In this document: piece after piece, positions 31,743 through 42,605 of the stretch
Layout: each line of letters begins with the position of its first letter
Numbering within the stretch: the stretch's first letter is position 1
Source: Trematomus loennbergii
Lineage: Eukaryota; Chordata; Actinopteri; Perciformes; Nototheniidae
DNA: 64,000 nucleotides
NCBI GenBank assembly: GCA_012861695.1
Contig: JAAOOA010000049.1
Coordinates: 434,001 to 498,000, forward strand
Direction: 5' to 3'
Notes under the pieces: generated by a model
What the model was told of the DNA's origin: nothing
The model's input: only the letters and a program-made list of their open reading frames with translations
Database searches by the model: none
Position numbers and translations under genes: made by a program

Positions 31743-34093
31743 TTTTTAGCCCCTCATGCTAAAACATGTGTATATTCTCCATTCCTGTTCATGTGTCCCC
31801 TCGCAATTATTACTGGCCCCGTGTATCTCCTAATCGTTATAACCGGCCTGCTCTCGTCTATCCCACATGCTCCACTGAGATCCAACATCTAGTTACAGGC
31901 GGCCTGTGGAACTGCCAGTCAGCTGTTCCTAAGGCTGACTTCATTTCTGGCTACGTCCCCTCCTGCTCCCTGGCTAAATGACGCACTGCGTGCTAATAGA
32001 ACCAACCTTCGGGCAGCTGAGCGCAAATGGTGGAAATCCAAACACCCTGACAACCTCCTAACCTATCAATATCTCCTCTCCTCTTTCTCAATCTCTCAGG
32101 CAAAAAGCACTTTCTTTCAAATAAGATCCATTCTTCCTATTCCAATCCCAAAAAACTATTTTCTATCTTCTCCACCCTCCTCGAACCCCCCAAAGCCCCT
32201 TCCCCCTCCTCCCTTCTTCCAAGCGACTTTGTTAACTACTTTGAAAAAAAGGTTGATGATATTCGCTCTTCTTTTTCCGACTCACCATTACTCACCACTG
32301 GGTCACCTGACCCACCTTTCACCCACACACAAACCTCTTTTTCCCCTCTCTCTCCAAGTGAGGTTCTTACCCTCATTACCTCTGCCCGTCCTACCACCTG
32401 TCCTCTGGACCCTATCCCCTCAAACCTCCTTCAGACTATCGCTCCTGATATTCTACCGTTTCTCACCCATTTCATCAACACTTCTCTAACTTCTGGTCAC
32501 TTTCCAAACAGTCTCAAGGAGGCAAGAGTAAACCCTCTCCTAAAGAAACCCACTCTCAACCCGTCTGATGTTATAAACTACAGGCCTGTCTCTCTCCTCC
32601 CGTTCCTGTCTAAAACACTTGAACGCGCTGTCTTTAAACAACTCTCCTGTTATCTCCATCAGAACAACCTTCTTGATCCACACCACCAGTCTGGTTTCAA
32701 GGCAGGTCACTCAACAGAAACTGCTCTCCTTGCTGTCTCTGAGGAACTGCACACGGCTAAAGCAGCCTCCCTCTCCTCTGTCATCATCCTTTTGGACCTG
32801 TCTGCTGCATTCGACACGGTGAATCATCAGATCCTCCTTCACACTCTCCAAGAACTTGGAGTTTCAGGCTCTGCACTTTCCCTCCTCACCTCATACCTCG
32901 AAGAACGCACCTACAGGGTAACTTGGAGAGGGTCCGAGTCTGACCCTTGTCAATTAACTACAGGGGTCCCTCAGGGCTCTGTTCTTGGTCGCCTCCTCTT
33001 CTCTCTGTACACAAACTCGCTCGGATCTGTCATTAGCCCACATGGTTTTTCATACCACTGCTACGCTGACGACACCCAATTAATTCTGTCTTTTCCCGCT
33101 CAGAGACCCAGGTCGTCGCACGCATCTCTGCTTGTCTAGCTGACATCTCTCAGTGGATGTCTGCTCACCACCTCAAGCTCAACCTTGACAAGACTGAACT
33201 GCTTTTTCTTCCTGGAAAAGATTGTCCCACTCTTGACCTAACAATCAACATCGGCACCTCTATTGTTTCCCCGACTCAGACTGCAAGGAATCTGGGTGTG
33301 ACCCTAGATAACAACCTGTCCTTCACTGCAAACATCGCTGCTACAACCCGCTACTGCAGATACACTCTTTACAACATCAGGAGGATACGTCCCCTCCTGA
33401 CCCAGAAAGCGACACAACTTCTGGTCCAGGCTCTCGTCATCTCACGCCTAGACTACTGCAACTCCCTCCTGGCCGGTCTACCTGCATGTGCCATCCGACC
33501 TCTGCAGCTCATCCAGAATGCAGCGGCTCGTCTGGTCTTCAACCTTCCTAAATGTTCCCACACCACGCCGCTCCTCCGCTCACTTCACTGGCTTCCAGTA
33601 ACTGCTAGAATCCACTTCAAGACACTGGTTACTTGCGTACCATGCTGTGAATCATGGATCTGGCCCTTCCTACATCCAGGACATGGTTAAACTGTACACT
33701 CCAGCACGTGCACTCCGCTCTGCATCAGCCAAACGGCTCGCTGCACCCGCACTGCGAGGGGGACCCAAGTTCCCATCAGCAAAAACACGTGGGTTTGCTA
33801 TCCTGGCTCCAAAATGGTGGAATGAGCTCCCCATTGACATCAGGACAGCAGAAAGCTTACACATCTTCCTGAGCAGACTGAAGACTCATCTCTTTCGACT
33901 CCACTTCGAGCAATAAAATTACTAACAAAGCACTTATATACTAACAAAGGACTGGCTTATTAAAGCCAGTTCAGTAGCACTTGAAATGTTTGGCTCTATG
34001 AAACCTGATGTACTTATATGATTCTGTTTTCTTCAAGTTTGTATCTTCTTGGTTGAATGCACTTATTGTAAGTCGCTTTGGATAAAAGCGTCA
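31743..34093 (+). mobile_element. L2-clade LINE with internally deleted endonuclease
   Basis: The start (31743-31980) resembles the N-terminal part of the endonuclease protein, with GGLWNCQSAVPKADF. It then jumps directly to the linker after the endonuclease, with LRANRTNLRAAERKWWKS. Reverse transcriptase follows with LLDLSAAFDTVNHQ, TTGVPQGSVLG and the YADD active site, then SRLDYCNSLL and SLHWLPV. The 3' tail ends GTAAGTCGCTTTGGATAAAA. Frameshifts occur near 33130 and 33640. The element is dead. Confidence 0.85.
32400..33916 (+). pseudogene. L2 LINE reverse transcriptase and C-terminal region
   Basis: Conserved steps in order: VNPLLKKP and NYRPVSLLPF at 32530-32605, SGFKAGHSTETALL near 32690, the first catalytic aspartate in DLSAAFD near 32800, GVPQGSVLG near 32965, YADDTQL near 33060, KTELLF and ARNLGVTLDNNLSF near 33190-33320, then CAIRPLQLIQNAAARLVF. 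The last domain, with KWWNELP, ends at 33916. At least two frame changes break it. The enzyme would copy LINE RNA at a nicked target. Confidence 0.85.
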
Positions 34094-34503
34094 GCTGGTC
34101 AACTGAGAGAAGACCTTGAACATCTTAATCACAACAAGCTACTGAGCGCTTTGCAGCAGAAGGGAATAGAGTTTTATTCACTGACATGACTCCCAACCAC
34201 CTCCTAATGTTAAGGTCCTAACCACTTCTTCCTCATCATCGGCAGGTCAAGTATTTGTTCGACTTGTTCTGGAAGCGCTGGGTGGGAAAGCATCTTTCTC
34301 TGCTTTAGGAGAGGCATAGTGGTCATGTATCCCAGTGCTCCATGTGGTTCTTGGATAATGGGAAAGGTAGCCAAGACCTATTCGGACAACAAAGTAAGGT
34401 CTGGTTTGCTCTGTGTAGCTGAGATCCAAGATGGCTACTTGAAAAGGCCCGTCACTAAACTTTGTGTGCTATTGGAAGCCTTAGTGCTGCTCATAAAGAC
34501 CTG
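34094..34503 (+). pseudogene. BEL/Pao integrase fragment 3 (C-terminal)
   Basis: The piece begins with QLREDLEHLNHNKLLSALQQ, the helix after the second aspartate in BEL integrases. A PNHLLMLR motif and a DLFWKRWV motif follow. In another frame GSWIMGKVAKTYSDNKVRS and KRPVTKLCVLLE give the C-terminal domain. Frameshifts are present. Harbinger B starts at its end. Confidence 0.72.
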
Positions 34504-34719
34504 AGGCCTGTACGACGAAGCCGGATTTTTCGCTAAGCGAGCTAACTTCAGGGAAAACTCTGGGTTTCCGGTCCTACGACGCTGGTTCACTTCTTAGCGG
34601 GCTAGATCTCCATGGTAACTTATGCTGAGCGGCTAACCTGGTCCGGAGCAGGTTAGGTTGCAGGCAAAGAGCTCAGTCTATAAAAGCTCCACCTATCGAC
34701 CAATGAAATCTCTGTGAAA

Positions 34720-36128
34720 ATGACGTCGCCATTTGTCGATGACACTGTGGAGCTCGGAGCGAGAATTGTGAGAGGCGCTCTCAGTCGGGAGAGGACCTTT
34801 AGGGACAGACTAAACCCTTTGGCTTTCTCTGAAGAGTATTTGTATGAAAGATACAGGTTCTCGTCAGAAGGTTGGGCTGACTTATCTGTGTCAGCTCCTC
34901 GAGCCATATATTGCTAATGCCACACATCGGAGTTGTGCCCTTACAGTGCCGCAAACTGTATTGCTTTGCGCTACTTTGCAACCGGCAGTTTTCTGTATGC
35001 CGTGGGGGATGCAGAGAACCTTAGCAAGAATACAGTCTGCAGTGCTATTCATAAGGTCGCACATGCTCTGACAGGGCTCGCACAGACCTTTGTTGTGTTT
35101 CCTGGCACATGTCCCACGCAGACGATCAAAGAGGGATTTTACAGCATGGCAGGTATTGATATGTGATTATATCTTTACAGTGAATGTTGTTCCTATGACG
35201 TACACTGTTGTATAATAAATGCAGCCTACTATTTCATAGGGTTTCCCAGGGTGCTTGGCTGTATCGACTGTACCCATATACCGATCTCTGCGTGTCTGGG
35301 AAATCATGAAGGCGACTATGTACATCGCAAATCATTCCACAGCCTCAACTTTCAGGTAAATCTTTCACATTCACTAGAACACACATTGAAGTCTGGGTGA
35401 TTAAAGGAACTCACACATTTAAATATTCACACAGTACATGTTTCACACTTGGACTGTCTTTCTCTATAACATGGACTCATTTCAAATGAACATTGGTGCT
35501 ACACTGACTATGATGCTCTTATTGTGGAAGTAGGCTTGTTAACCCCGCATGCTTTTGCAGGTCACATGTGACCACAGGTGTGTCATCACCAGCCTTGAGG
35601 CAAAGTGGCCTGGGTCAGTCCATGACTGGAGGATCTTCTCAGAGTCTTCACTGTGTCACAAACTGGAGCAGGGTATGGCAACTGTACATTCTTATTGTTT
35701 TGTGCTTCTGAAGCTGCCTTTTGTGGTACTTATTGTGGAAATGTTCCTTTATCTTCAAGCTCTTCAGTGGAGTGCTGCTCGGGGACAGGGGTTATGCCTG
35801 CCAGCCTTTCCTGATGACCCCGTATCCTGACCCTGGTGAAGGGCCACAAACCAGTTTTAATGTGGCCCATGCCAAAACCAGGGTCAGGATCGAAATGACC
35901 TTTGGCATACTGAAGGCTCGATTCACCTGCCTGCGGGGGCTCAGAGTGGCCCCTGAAAGAGCTTGCCGAATCATAACGGCCTGTGTTGTGCTGCACAACA
36001 TGCCACAATGAGTAAGGAGAGGGGCCCTCCTGCAAACCCCCAACCTCCCGATGTGGTAGACCCCATCACCCTGGACTACCCTACTGGCAGGGCTGTCAGA
36101 GAAGCCATCGCATTATTATTTGCTTAAT
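34720..36128 (+). pseudogene. Harbinger B transposase, HARBI1-like, 4 exons
   Basis: Exon 1 starts near 34720 with MTSPFVDDTVELGARIVRGA and, after a frame change near 34870, gives LTYLCQLLEPYIANATHRSC and AVGDAENLSKNTVCSAIHKV, the helix-turn-helix of HARBI1-like proteins. Exon 2 (about 35240-35355) has GCIDCTHI with the first catalytic aspartate. Exon 3 (about 35562-35675) has GSVHDWRIF with the second. Exon 4 (from about 35768) has LGDRGYACQPFLMTPY, RIEMTFGILK with the catalytic glutamate, and CVVLHN. A one-base loss near 36003 shifts the last exon; the shifted frame runs to a stop at about 36128. The full DDE triad is present, so decay is recent. Confidence 0.8.
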
Positions 36129-36467
36129 AAAAAAAGAACACACAGAGAGAGAGGGGCCTTGGATGATTTATGTTGGGATTTCTCTTTTAGGTATCCTAAA
36201 AGATTTAAAGGTCACCTTATGCACCTTTCATTTGACTTGAAAATAAATGACTGAATGTTACAAAATTACCTTTCTTTCTCTATCCAATTGTTCCATCTCC
36301 AGCTTGTTTGTTTTTTTATCAAGAGCTTTCGGTGCTCTATAAGTAGGTCATTTAATTGGATGCTTTGTACTAGGGTCCTTTTGTACAGGGCCCTCACAGT
36401 GTCTGCTTCAGCCTGAAACACATGAATCACATATATGTTGCTTTAACATTCAAGCATGGCTCACAGC

Positions 36468-36588
36468 CAGGGCCGGCCCTAGACATTTTGGTGCCCTAGG
36501 CGAGATTATGATTTTTTTCTCCCAGCGCCCCTCCAGATCTGGCGCCCTAGGCGACCGGCTAGTTCGCCAGTGCCTAGGGCCGGCCCTG
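36468..36588. mobile_element. 121-bp hAT MITE with perfect target duplication
   Basis: The ends CAGGGCCGGCCCTAG and CTAGGGCCGGCCCTG are inverse repeats. CTCACAGC at 36460-36467 and 36589-36596 is an exact 8-bp duplication. It lies inside Harbinger B. Confidence 0.95.
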
Positions 36589-38101
36589 CTCACAGCAAGA
36601 AAGCTGACCATTTTAAACTTGACTATACTTTTAAATTTAGTTTAATTAATTACTTGTCGTGATGAGGGCCTAGATGTGGAGGGCCCAGGCTGCGTGGGAG
36701 GAAGAGTTCCTTCTTCCTGCAAATTGAGCAAAGCAAATATCTTTTCAATAGAGAGTAGTTATTTGTCCCATGTGCCGACCACCACCATGTGCAAGTAATC
36801 AGAAAGAATCAATTAAAGCAACGTGTCCACACCCTCTATCTGTGTTAGGCAAATTGAAAACTTCATATCATTGGTAACAAAATACTAAAGTGTACCGCCA
36901 GAGCACTCTCTGAGCAGACCGACAGCGTCTCATCATCTCGGCACTTCTGAAAAAAGAAGACATGTAAATGGTCTATGTTATCCATATTCAGCGACCATAT
37001 AGGTGACATACCAAAGGTTACGTTACCTCTGTAAGAGGTAGTGGGGGATTTGGGGGGGGGCAGCAACACCACGTTATCCCATCATCTGCAGAACAATAAA
37101 ATACATGTTACTTACTCCCACAAAAATATATATATAATTGTGTTTATAGCATCCCAGCTGTTTAAAGCTCCCTGACTCTTACATAAAAATGTGGTTGGAG
37201 CTGCTGCCACCAGGGTCTGTAGAGACCCCCCCTTCCACCCCTACCATCAAGGGCCGACCCGCATTGTTGCTGAGGGCCAGCTCCTCGGCAGGGGTGAAAT
37301 CTGCTGGAGGAGGGCCCCCTCCTGTCTTCCTCTGCTCTTTTTTTTCCTGTTGGCTGCAAGAATTGGGAAAAATGTGACCGCTTTCCTATACAGTTATGAA
37401 ACACAGACTAATTGAAGCAATACAAAACGTGTAGTTGTATTTTTAAGATCTTAAAAGAGGGAAACTTATCAGATTGAATGATGTTCTTGTATTTTACTTT
37501 GATTTGTTCCCAGGTCCTTTTAGACCCGCCTGGGTTACATCTGAAAAACCAAAAAAAAAATGTCACGTACAGCTTGAATAAAAGAAATGCTATAAATTAA
37601 AAGGATTACAAAATTATTAGGATTAAAGTCCACTTGTGACCCTCGGGCGATGATATTATAAAGAAAAAAAAGGCTGCCACTCAATGATCAATTTGGTAGT
37701 TTAATTAGGCTTCTACTTATCCGATAAACTAGAAAATGAATCTGGAAGCGCCGGATTTATTTTTTTACATGACTGCCGTGCATCCAGTGGCGTAACTATC
37801 GCCGGTGCAGCCGGTGCAACGCACCGGGGCCCAGAGCCAGCAAGGGGCCCATGCAAAAAAATTAATTGTTATATGTTTTTTCTTTTTTGGGGCCCAAATG
37901 GCATTGACCGGTTCACGCAGTCTTCAAAGTAACCAAGCAACCTAAATTAATTTGTAATTTGTCTGTCCAATGACCTTGCTCCCTTTCATGTCATGTGATA
38001 CCTTGCGTGACGAGCGAACCATTTAATCAACCTGTACTGTACTGTAGCTAGCAGCAGCAAGTTCAGCAGCATTATAAAAAATGTATTAGCTTGCATTTAT
38101 A

Positions 38102-38570
38102 ATGTACAGCAAACCAAAGCACAAGAGCGGTGCTCAAAAGAGAAAGGACAAGAGAGAACAAGGAGATGTAACAGCTAAACTGACAAAATTAGACAGTTTT
38201 TCTTTGTCATACATCGTCCTCGAAATCGAGCGCTAAAGTTAGCAATGTTGACGTGCAGCGGCAGCCGGAGGCTAACGATAGCTCACCTGCCTCAGCACCA
38301 TCATTGCCATCTAGCTCCACAAGTGAAGCTGTATCCGTGCCGTGGCTGTGCAACCTTCTTCTCCAGCCAGCCAGGAGGAGAGGCTGGATTTGGCTGTGCC
38401 CGGCGGTGGTCCAACAGTTCCCCCAAGGGCCCCAACCGATAGGGGACTCTATGGCGCTATTGAGACCCCCGACGCCAAGATCAAAAGCTATATTATAGCA
38501 ACCGGTCCATGTAGGCCTACCGGCCCATTCCCCAGAGACAAACATCAAGGAAACAGGTTTAATCCTCTTC
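38102..38570 (+). pseudogene. hAT transposase N-terminus (TTF-finger type)
   Basis: The plus strand reads MYSKPKHKSGAQKRKDKREQ, a basic start shared by ZMYM/TTF-type hAT transposases. Later IIATGPCRPTGPFPRDK gives the beginning of the TTF zinc finger with its cysteine. Several frame changes separate these parts, and the catalytic domain is absent. It is a remnant of the autonomous form of the element that contains it. Confidence 0.65.
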
Positions 38571-38673
38571 TTAGTTCGCTGTGCCGTTGTCAGGCTGTGG
38601 TGGTTTGAGGCCAGGGCAGGCTGTTGTTGATAGCCTATACATGTGGTGCTTCTGAGTGGTTGTGTATGTCCGT

Positions 38674-39684
38674 CATAGGCCGCGCCGCGCCAGGGGGGCG
38701 CTAGGGGGTGCTGAAGCTCCCCTAGGATAGCCATAGCATCCCCCAAGCACCCCCAAGAAATGTATGTGTCTTTTTTTTTTTTTCGTGTGAAATTCATAAT
38801 TTGAAAAATGATTGATTCGAAAATAATATGCCACAGTACAGAATAAGTACTTCTGGGTCTCTGTGTTTCATTCAAGCTCGGCTCTGTGTGTGTGTGGCAG
38901 GCGCGCATTTAGTGTGATTAAGCGAGCGAGAGAGAGAGAGCACACCGTGCCAGGGACCGTGTTGTTAGCATCTGTTTAGCTAGCTGCACTAACGGATATA
39001 AGGAGCTGTTTCTACAACAAGGTGAAGGGAATGTCCACTCTGAGGGACTCAGGTGAGCTAAAGGACTCTCTCAGTGTTTAGATTAACTTTAGTCTAAGTT
39101 ATCTCAGTGGGTCTCAAACGGTTTGGTCACGATTTATGTAAACATGTATTTCCGAGGCACACCTTCATATGATCATTATAGTTATAAAACAATAAGAGAA
39201 TAAATGAAAAACAGTTATGAAATACTATATGACAGTAAAACAAGAATACAGTTTGAAAGTGGAGTGATTTGTAAAATATCCATAAAGAAATAGAAAATCA
39301 GTTCTGTTTCATTTGGGTGTTGAGATGTATCCATAGATCTCTCATTTTGCTCTCAAAGTGCACCAGATTGATGCATTTAACTTCAATATAAAAAAAAAAA
39401 ATCTTCCCGGGGGGCCATGCCCCCGGACCCCCCTAGAGGATATTAGGTCCACCCCCCACTTATAAAAATAGCACTTTACCTATGCTTACACCTATATGCT
39501 GTGAGCTGATTATCGAGCCTTCATTGTAACAAGTGTACTGTGTATGTGCGTGTGGGGATTGTTGCAGTAGAAAATGCAACTGTAGCCCCGGTAGATTAAG
39601 GGAAACCCTAAATGTTTGAGCACCCTCTGTGAAACGTCAAGCTACCCCAAAGCACCCTAAAGAAAATCTCTGGCGCCGCCACTG
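38674..39684. mobile_element. 1.0-kb hAT nested in a hAT
   Basis: The left end is CATAGGCCGCGCC followed by CAGGGGGGCGC, and the right end is CTCTGGCGCCGCCACTG. ATGTCCGT at 38666-38673 and 39685-39692 is an exact 8-bp duplication. No transposase motif was found inside, so it is non-autonomous. Its left terminal repeat differs from the right one by a small insertion. Confidence 0.88.
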
Positions 39685-40204
39685 ATGTCCGTGCGTGTGT
39701 GAGCGCATCAGTGTGCTCTTATGTTTGGGGCGATGGGGGGGGGCCCAAAACAATATTTGCACTGGGGCCAATCACAACCTTGTTACGCCACTGCGTGCAT
39801 CCAATACACTTTTTAAAGATGTGCAGCTGTGCACGCTGTTACATAGGACGTATTTTACTTACGCACTCACGGAGTCTGCAATCTGCTGCCAGCTTTTGGC
39901 AGCCGCAAGCGTTCTGCTTTTGGCCTTAATGATGTGTTTTAAATCCTCGAATCAGCTGTTCCTCCGCCGTAAAATAACTTGCTCTAGGCTTCTCCATTAT
40001 TCCGATTGGTCGAATGCTCCAAATACCACCCCTTTTATGTGAACGCGCACCTAACTAGATAGGGCACGGCTGGCTTGAGTTAACGAGTTGATAACCCGCA
40101 TCGTAGGACCGTTTAGCGAGAGCACATTTGTTTTGGATTAGGTAATCCGGGTAACTCAAACATATCCAGGTTATGTTGAACTGGCTTCGTCGTACAGGCC
40201 TCTG

Positions 40205-41097
40205 ATCCCACCATGTGTACTAGGAACCTCTAGCTAAACGAAGATTAAAGGTACATGTGCACATACACCTGTTGGCTCATCTTTAAAATATCTTATGGTA
40301 ATAAAGTACTGTATCATGCTGAGATTGTAGCCGCACACCAACTCCGTTGTGTAGGAGCCAGTTAGCATGTTTATGTACAATGTATGTAAAGAATGAATAT
40401 ACACTACAATATTTGACCACAAGAGGGTAGCGTGTGCAAGTCTATGAGGTAACAATGGTCAGGTGTTTTATTGTCACAGGTGAACAGGAGATCTTGGTCA
40501 TAAGGTTTACCATAAGCACAGCCAATAGAATTACAATCAAGGAAAACGTGTAAAACAGCAAAAATCTGAATCAGAATTTCTTTATTCGTCCCACAAAGGG
40601 GAAATGTACATTGTAACAGCAAAGTATAGATACAGACAAAGAAAATAGAACACTATTATAGAAAAAGGCATGCACATAAGTGTAGCACTGTAAAGTGAAG
40701 TGTGGTATGTAACATTAGTAACATTATTACTCCACATAGTTACTTAAAGATTCCTGTGTAATTCTTTTTTTTCTTTTTTTTTTAAAGTTACAAATCCACC
40801 TTCGTTGTAACGAACGTTAATATTAAACATAAATATTATATGGTTAATGTTTGAATAAAAAACAACAACCTTGCACCATTTTCATGCAGATGTTGCTTGC
40901 TTACTGTTTGCATTTGTATTGCTAGTATAACCTATAATAATATAATTGAAATTAAATATTAATTTAGTTAGATATTAGTCACTATTTTTCGCTTTCATCA
41001 GACACCCTCTTGGCCACCTTCTCCAGCCATAATGTTGAAGACACTGCCCTCCAGTAGATGTGTTTAATTATGATGCATAGCCACCCGTTGAAAACCC
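40205..41097. other. Possible BEL flank and a LINE 3' tail
   Basis: The beginning might be the 3' flank or LTR of the interrupted BEL element, but I see no second LTR. At about 40567-40640 the sequence CAGAATTTCTTTATTCGTCC resembles a LINE 3' tail common in fish. The rest is AT-rich without a recognisable feature. Confidence 0.3.
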
Positions 41098-41102
41098 CAT
41101 AG

Positions 41103-41539
41103 TGTCACATCTGGCCCTGGCTGATCGCCTCACTCCCTCACCTGTGTGTTTTTCCTTCCCTGTTAATCACCTGCCTGGCCTCAATGAGCCTCAGCTGCCC
41201 TAATCATTACTCATCACCTGTGTATTTAGTCTGTGCTGTTTCCTTGGTCAGTGCCAGTTCGTCTTGTCTGTATAGCAGCAAGTGCTCCATGTTACTCTCC
41301 TGACGTAAGCTATTGTTCTAGCTGCTTAGCATTTTTACCAACCTAGTTGGTTGTTTTTTGTTGTTGCTTCTTTAGTAGTTTTCCGCCAACTTGTTGGTTG
41401 TTTTTCGTTCCTTCCAGTCTTTACATTTTTGGACCTTTGCCTGTATTTGCCTTTTGGATTAAACGCCTGACTAAAGACCTTTTTGCCTGGTTGTGCTCTT
41501 GAGTCCTATTTTTGCTCGTGCCCGTACTTGGGCTTGATA
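41103..41539 (+). repeat. 5' LTR of the Gypsy element
   Basis: 437 bp, starting TGTCACATCTGG and ending GGGCTTGATA. It differs from the 3' LTR by one C at about 41112 and one C at about 41202. A possible polyadenylation signal ATTAAA lies near the end, in TTTTGGATTAAACGCC. No TATA box stands out. Confidence 0.97.
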
Positions 41540-41555
41540 GTACGAACTGGCCAGC

Positions 41556-42605
41556 ATGGACTCAGCCGACCAGGATTCTGTGCGGGCTGCTCTTCAGAGT
41601 CAAGGGAGGAGGATTTTCCACCAAGAGGAGGAACTTACCGGGCTTCGCCAGGACTTAAAGTTGATGGCCGAGAGACAGGAGTCAGTTTTGTCGTCTTTTG
41701 GTGGGCAAGTCTGTTATTTGGTCGAAAATATCCAAAAACTATTCCTCCAGTCAAGTCCTCCAGCTCCCCCATTGTCTGTTTCCCCAGTGGATCCTACTCC
41801 AGTCCAGTCTCCAACTCCGACCCTGTCTCCTCACCTCTCCCGACCAGAGCGGTTTTCTGGGGATTCCGGTGATTGTCGGGCTTTCCTGGCTCAATGCGGC
41901 CTCCACTTTGAGCTCCAGGCTGCATGCTACCCGTCTGAGCGCTCAAGGGTGGCATACATTATCTCCCACCTTTCTGGCCGAGCTGAGGCTTGGGCGACGG
42001 CAGAGTGGGTGCGAAGGTCTCCCGTTTGTGACTCCCTCAGTCTCTTCTCTGAGACCTTCACCAAGATCTTCCAGCACATCCCACCTGGGCGGGAGGCAGC
42101 CAGAGCACTCGTTGGATTGCGCCAGGGTAAGCAGAGGGTTTCTGACTATGCTATAAAGTTCCGTACCCTGGCAGCGGACAGTGACTGGAACCAATCAGCA
42201 TTGTTTGATGCTTTCCTTTATGGATTGTCCGGCACTTTAAAGGATCAGTTAGCTCCTCTTGAGCTTCCAGCTGATTTGGACTCCCTAATTTCATTGACTA
42301 TTAAGATTGACCAGCGACTGATAGAGAGGGAGCGAGAGAGAGACACTGCGATCCCCTGTTTCTCCCACAAGAGGCAGTCTTCGCCCAGCTCTTCGTCCTC
42401 ATGGAATCACCCCAGGCCCTGGCTTCCGTCTACAGCGCCTCTGTCGCCCCCTGCTGTTCCGGAGGAGCCCATGCAGCTCGGCAGGACCAAGCTGACCCCT
42501 GAAGAGCGACAGCGCCGCCTGCGGGAGGGCAGGTGCTTCTACTGTGGTGAACGGGGACACTCAATCGCCAACTGTCGCCTGCTAAAAGGTCTGGCTCGCC
42601 AGTAA
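41556..42605 (+). CDS. Gypsy gag polyprotein
   Basis: Intact frame of 349 residues starting [17 protein letters not shown] shortly after the 5' LTR. An N-terminal coiled-coil-like region is followed by a capsid-like helical domain with [19 protein letters not shown] and a WATAEW motif, then [12 protein letters not shown] single CCHC zinc knuckle, [14 protein letters not shown], lies near residues 327-340 and would bind genomic RNA. Gag forms the particle in which reverse transcription takes place. The layout resembles the family from which mammalian PEG10/RTL genes derive. Pol overlaps its last 55 bases in the -1 frame. Confidence 0.93.
   Translation: MDSADQDSVRAALQSQGRRIFHQEEELTGLRQDLKLMAERQESVLSSFGGQVCYLVENIQKLFLQSSPPAPPLSVSPVDPTPVQSPTPTLSPHLSRPERFSGDSGDCRAFLAQCGLHFELQAACYPSERSRVAYIISHLSGRAEAWATAEWVRRSPVCDSLSLFSETFTKIFQHIPPGREAARALVGLRQGKQRVSDYAIKFRTLAADSDWNQSALFDAFLYGLSGTLKDQLAPLELPADLDSLISLTIKIDQRLIERERERDTAIPCFSHKRQSSPSSSSSWNHPRPWLPSTAPLSPPAVPEEPMQLGRTKLTPEERQRRLREGRCFYCGERGHSIANCRLLKGLARQ

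Larger units (their letters stand above)
37785..39793 (+). mobile_element. hAT element (TTF-finger type) inside Harbinger B
   Basis: The ends CAGTGGCGTAACTA and TGTTACGCCACTG are terminal repeats. CGTGCATC at 37777-37784 and 39794-39801 is an exact 8-bp duplication. It carries the N-terminal part of a TTF/ZMYM-type hAT transposase and has lost most of the coding region. Another hAT (38674-39684) is nested in it. Confidence 0.93.
36220..40000 (-). pseudogene. Harbinger B SANT/Myb-like gene
   Basis: Read on the minus strand, exon 1 (about 40000-39855) starts MEKPRASYFTAEEQLIRGFK and continues toward a WQQIADSVS-type SANT helix. A second exon (about 37360-37170) reads KTGGGPPPADFTPAEELALS, a linker typical of these proteins. 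A last exon near 36415-36260 reads ADTVRALYKRTLVQSIQLND followed by a lysine- and glutamate-rich coiled segment with a frameshift. The protein would be the DNA-binding partner of the transposase on the opposite strand. The hAT element at 37785-39793 lies in its first intron. Confidence 0.6.
34504..40201. mobile_element. PIF/Harbinger element B, nearly complete
   Basis: The ends AGGCCTGTACGACGAAG and its exact inverse at 40185-40201 are terminal repeats. CTG at 34501-34503 and 40202-40204 is a 3-bp duplication. A multi-exon transposase lies on the plus strand in the left part and a SANT/Myb-like gene on the minus strand in the right part. Later insertions inside it are a 121-bp hAT MITE and a 2.0-kb hAT that contains another hAT. 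Confidence 0.92.

Noticed and set aside
38207..38908. 233-codon minus-strand open frame
   Set aside because: It lies opposite the hAT transposase N-terminus, which shows the recognisable motifs on the plus strand, and it runs across the nested hAT boundary at 38674.
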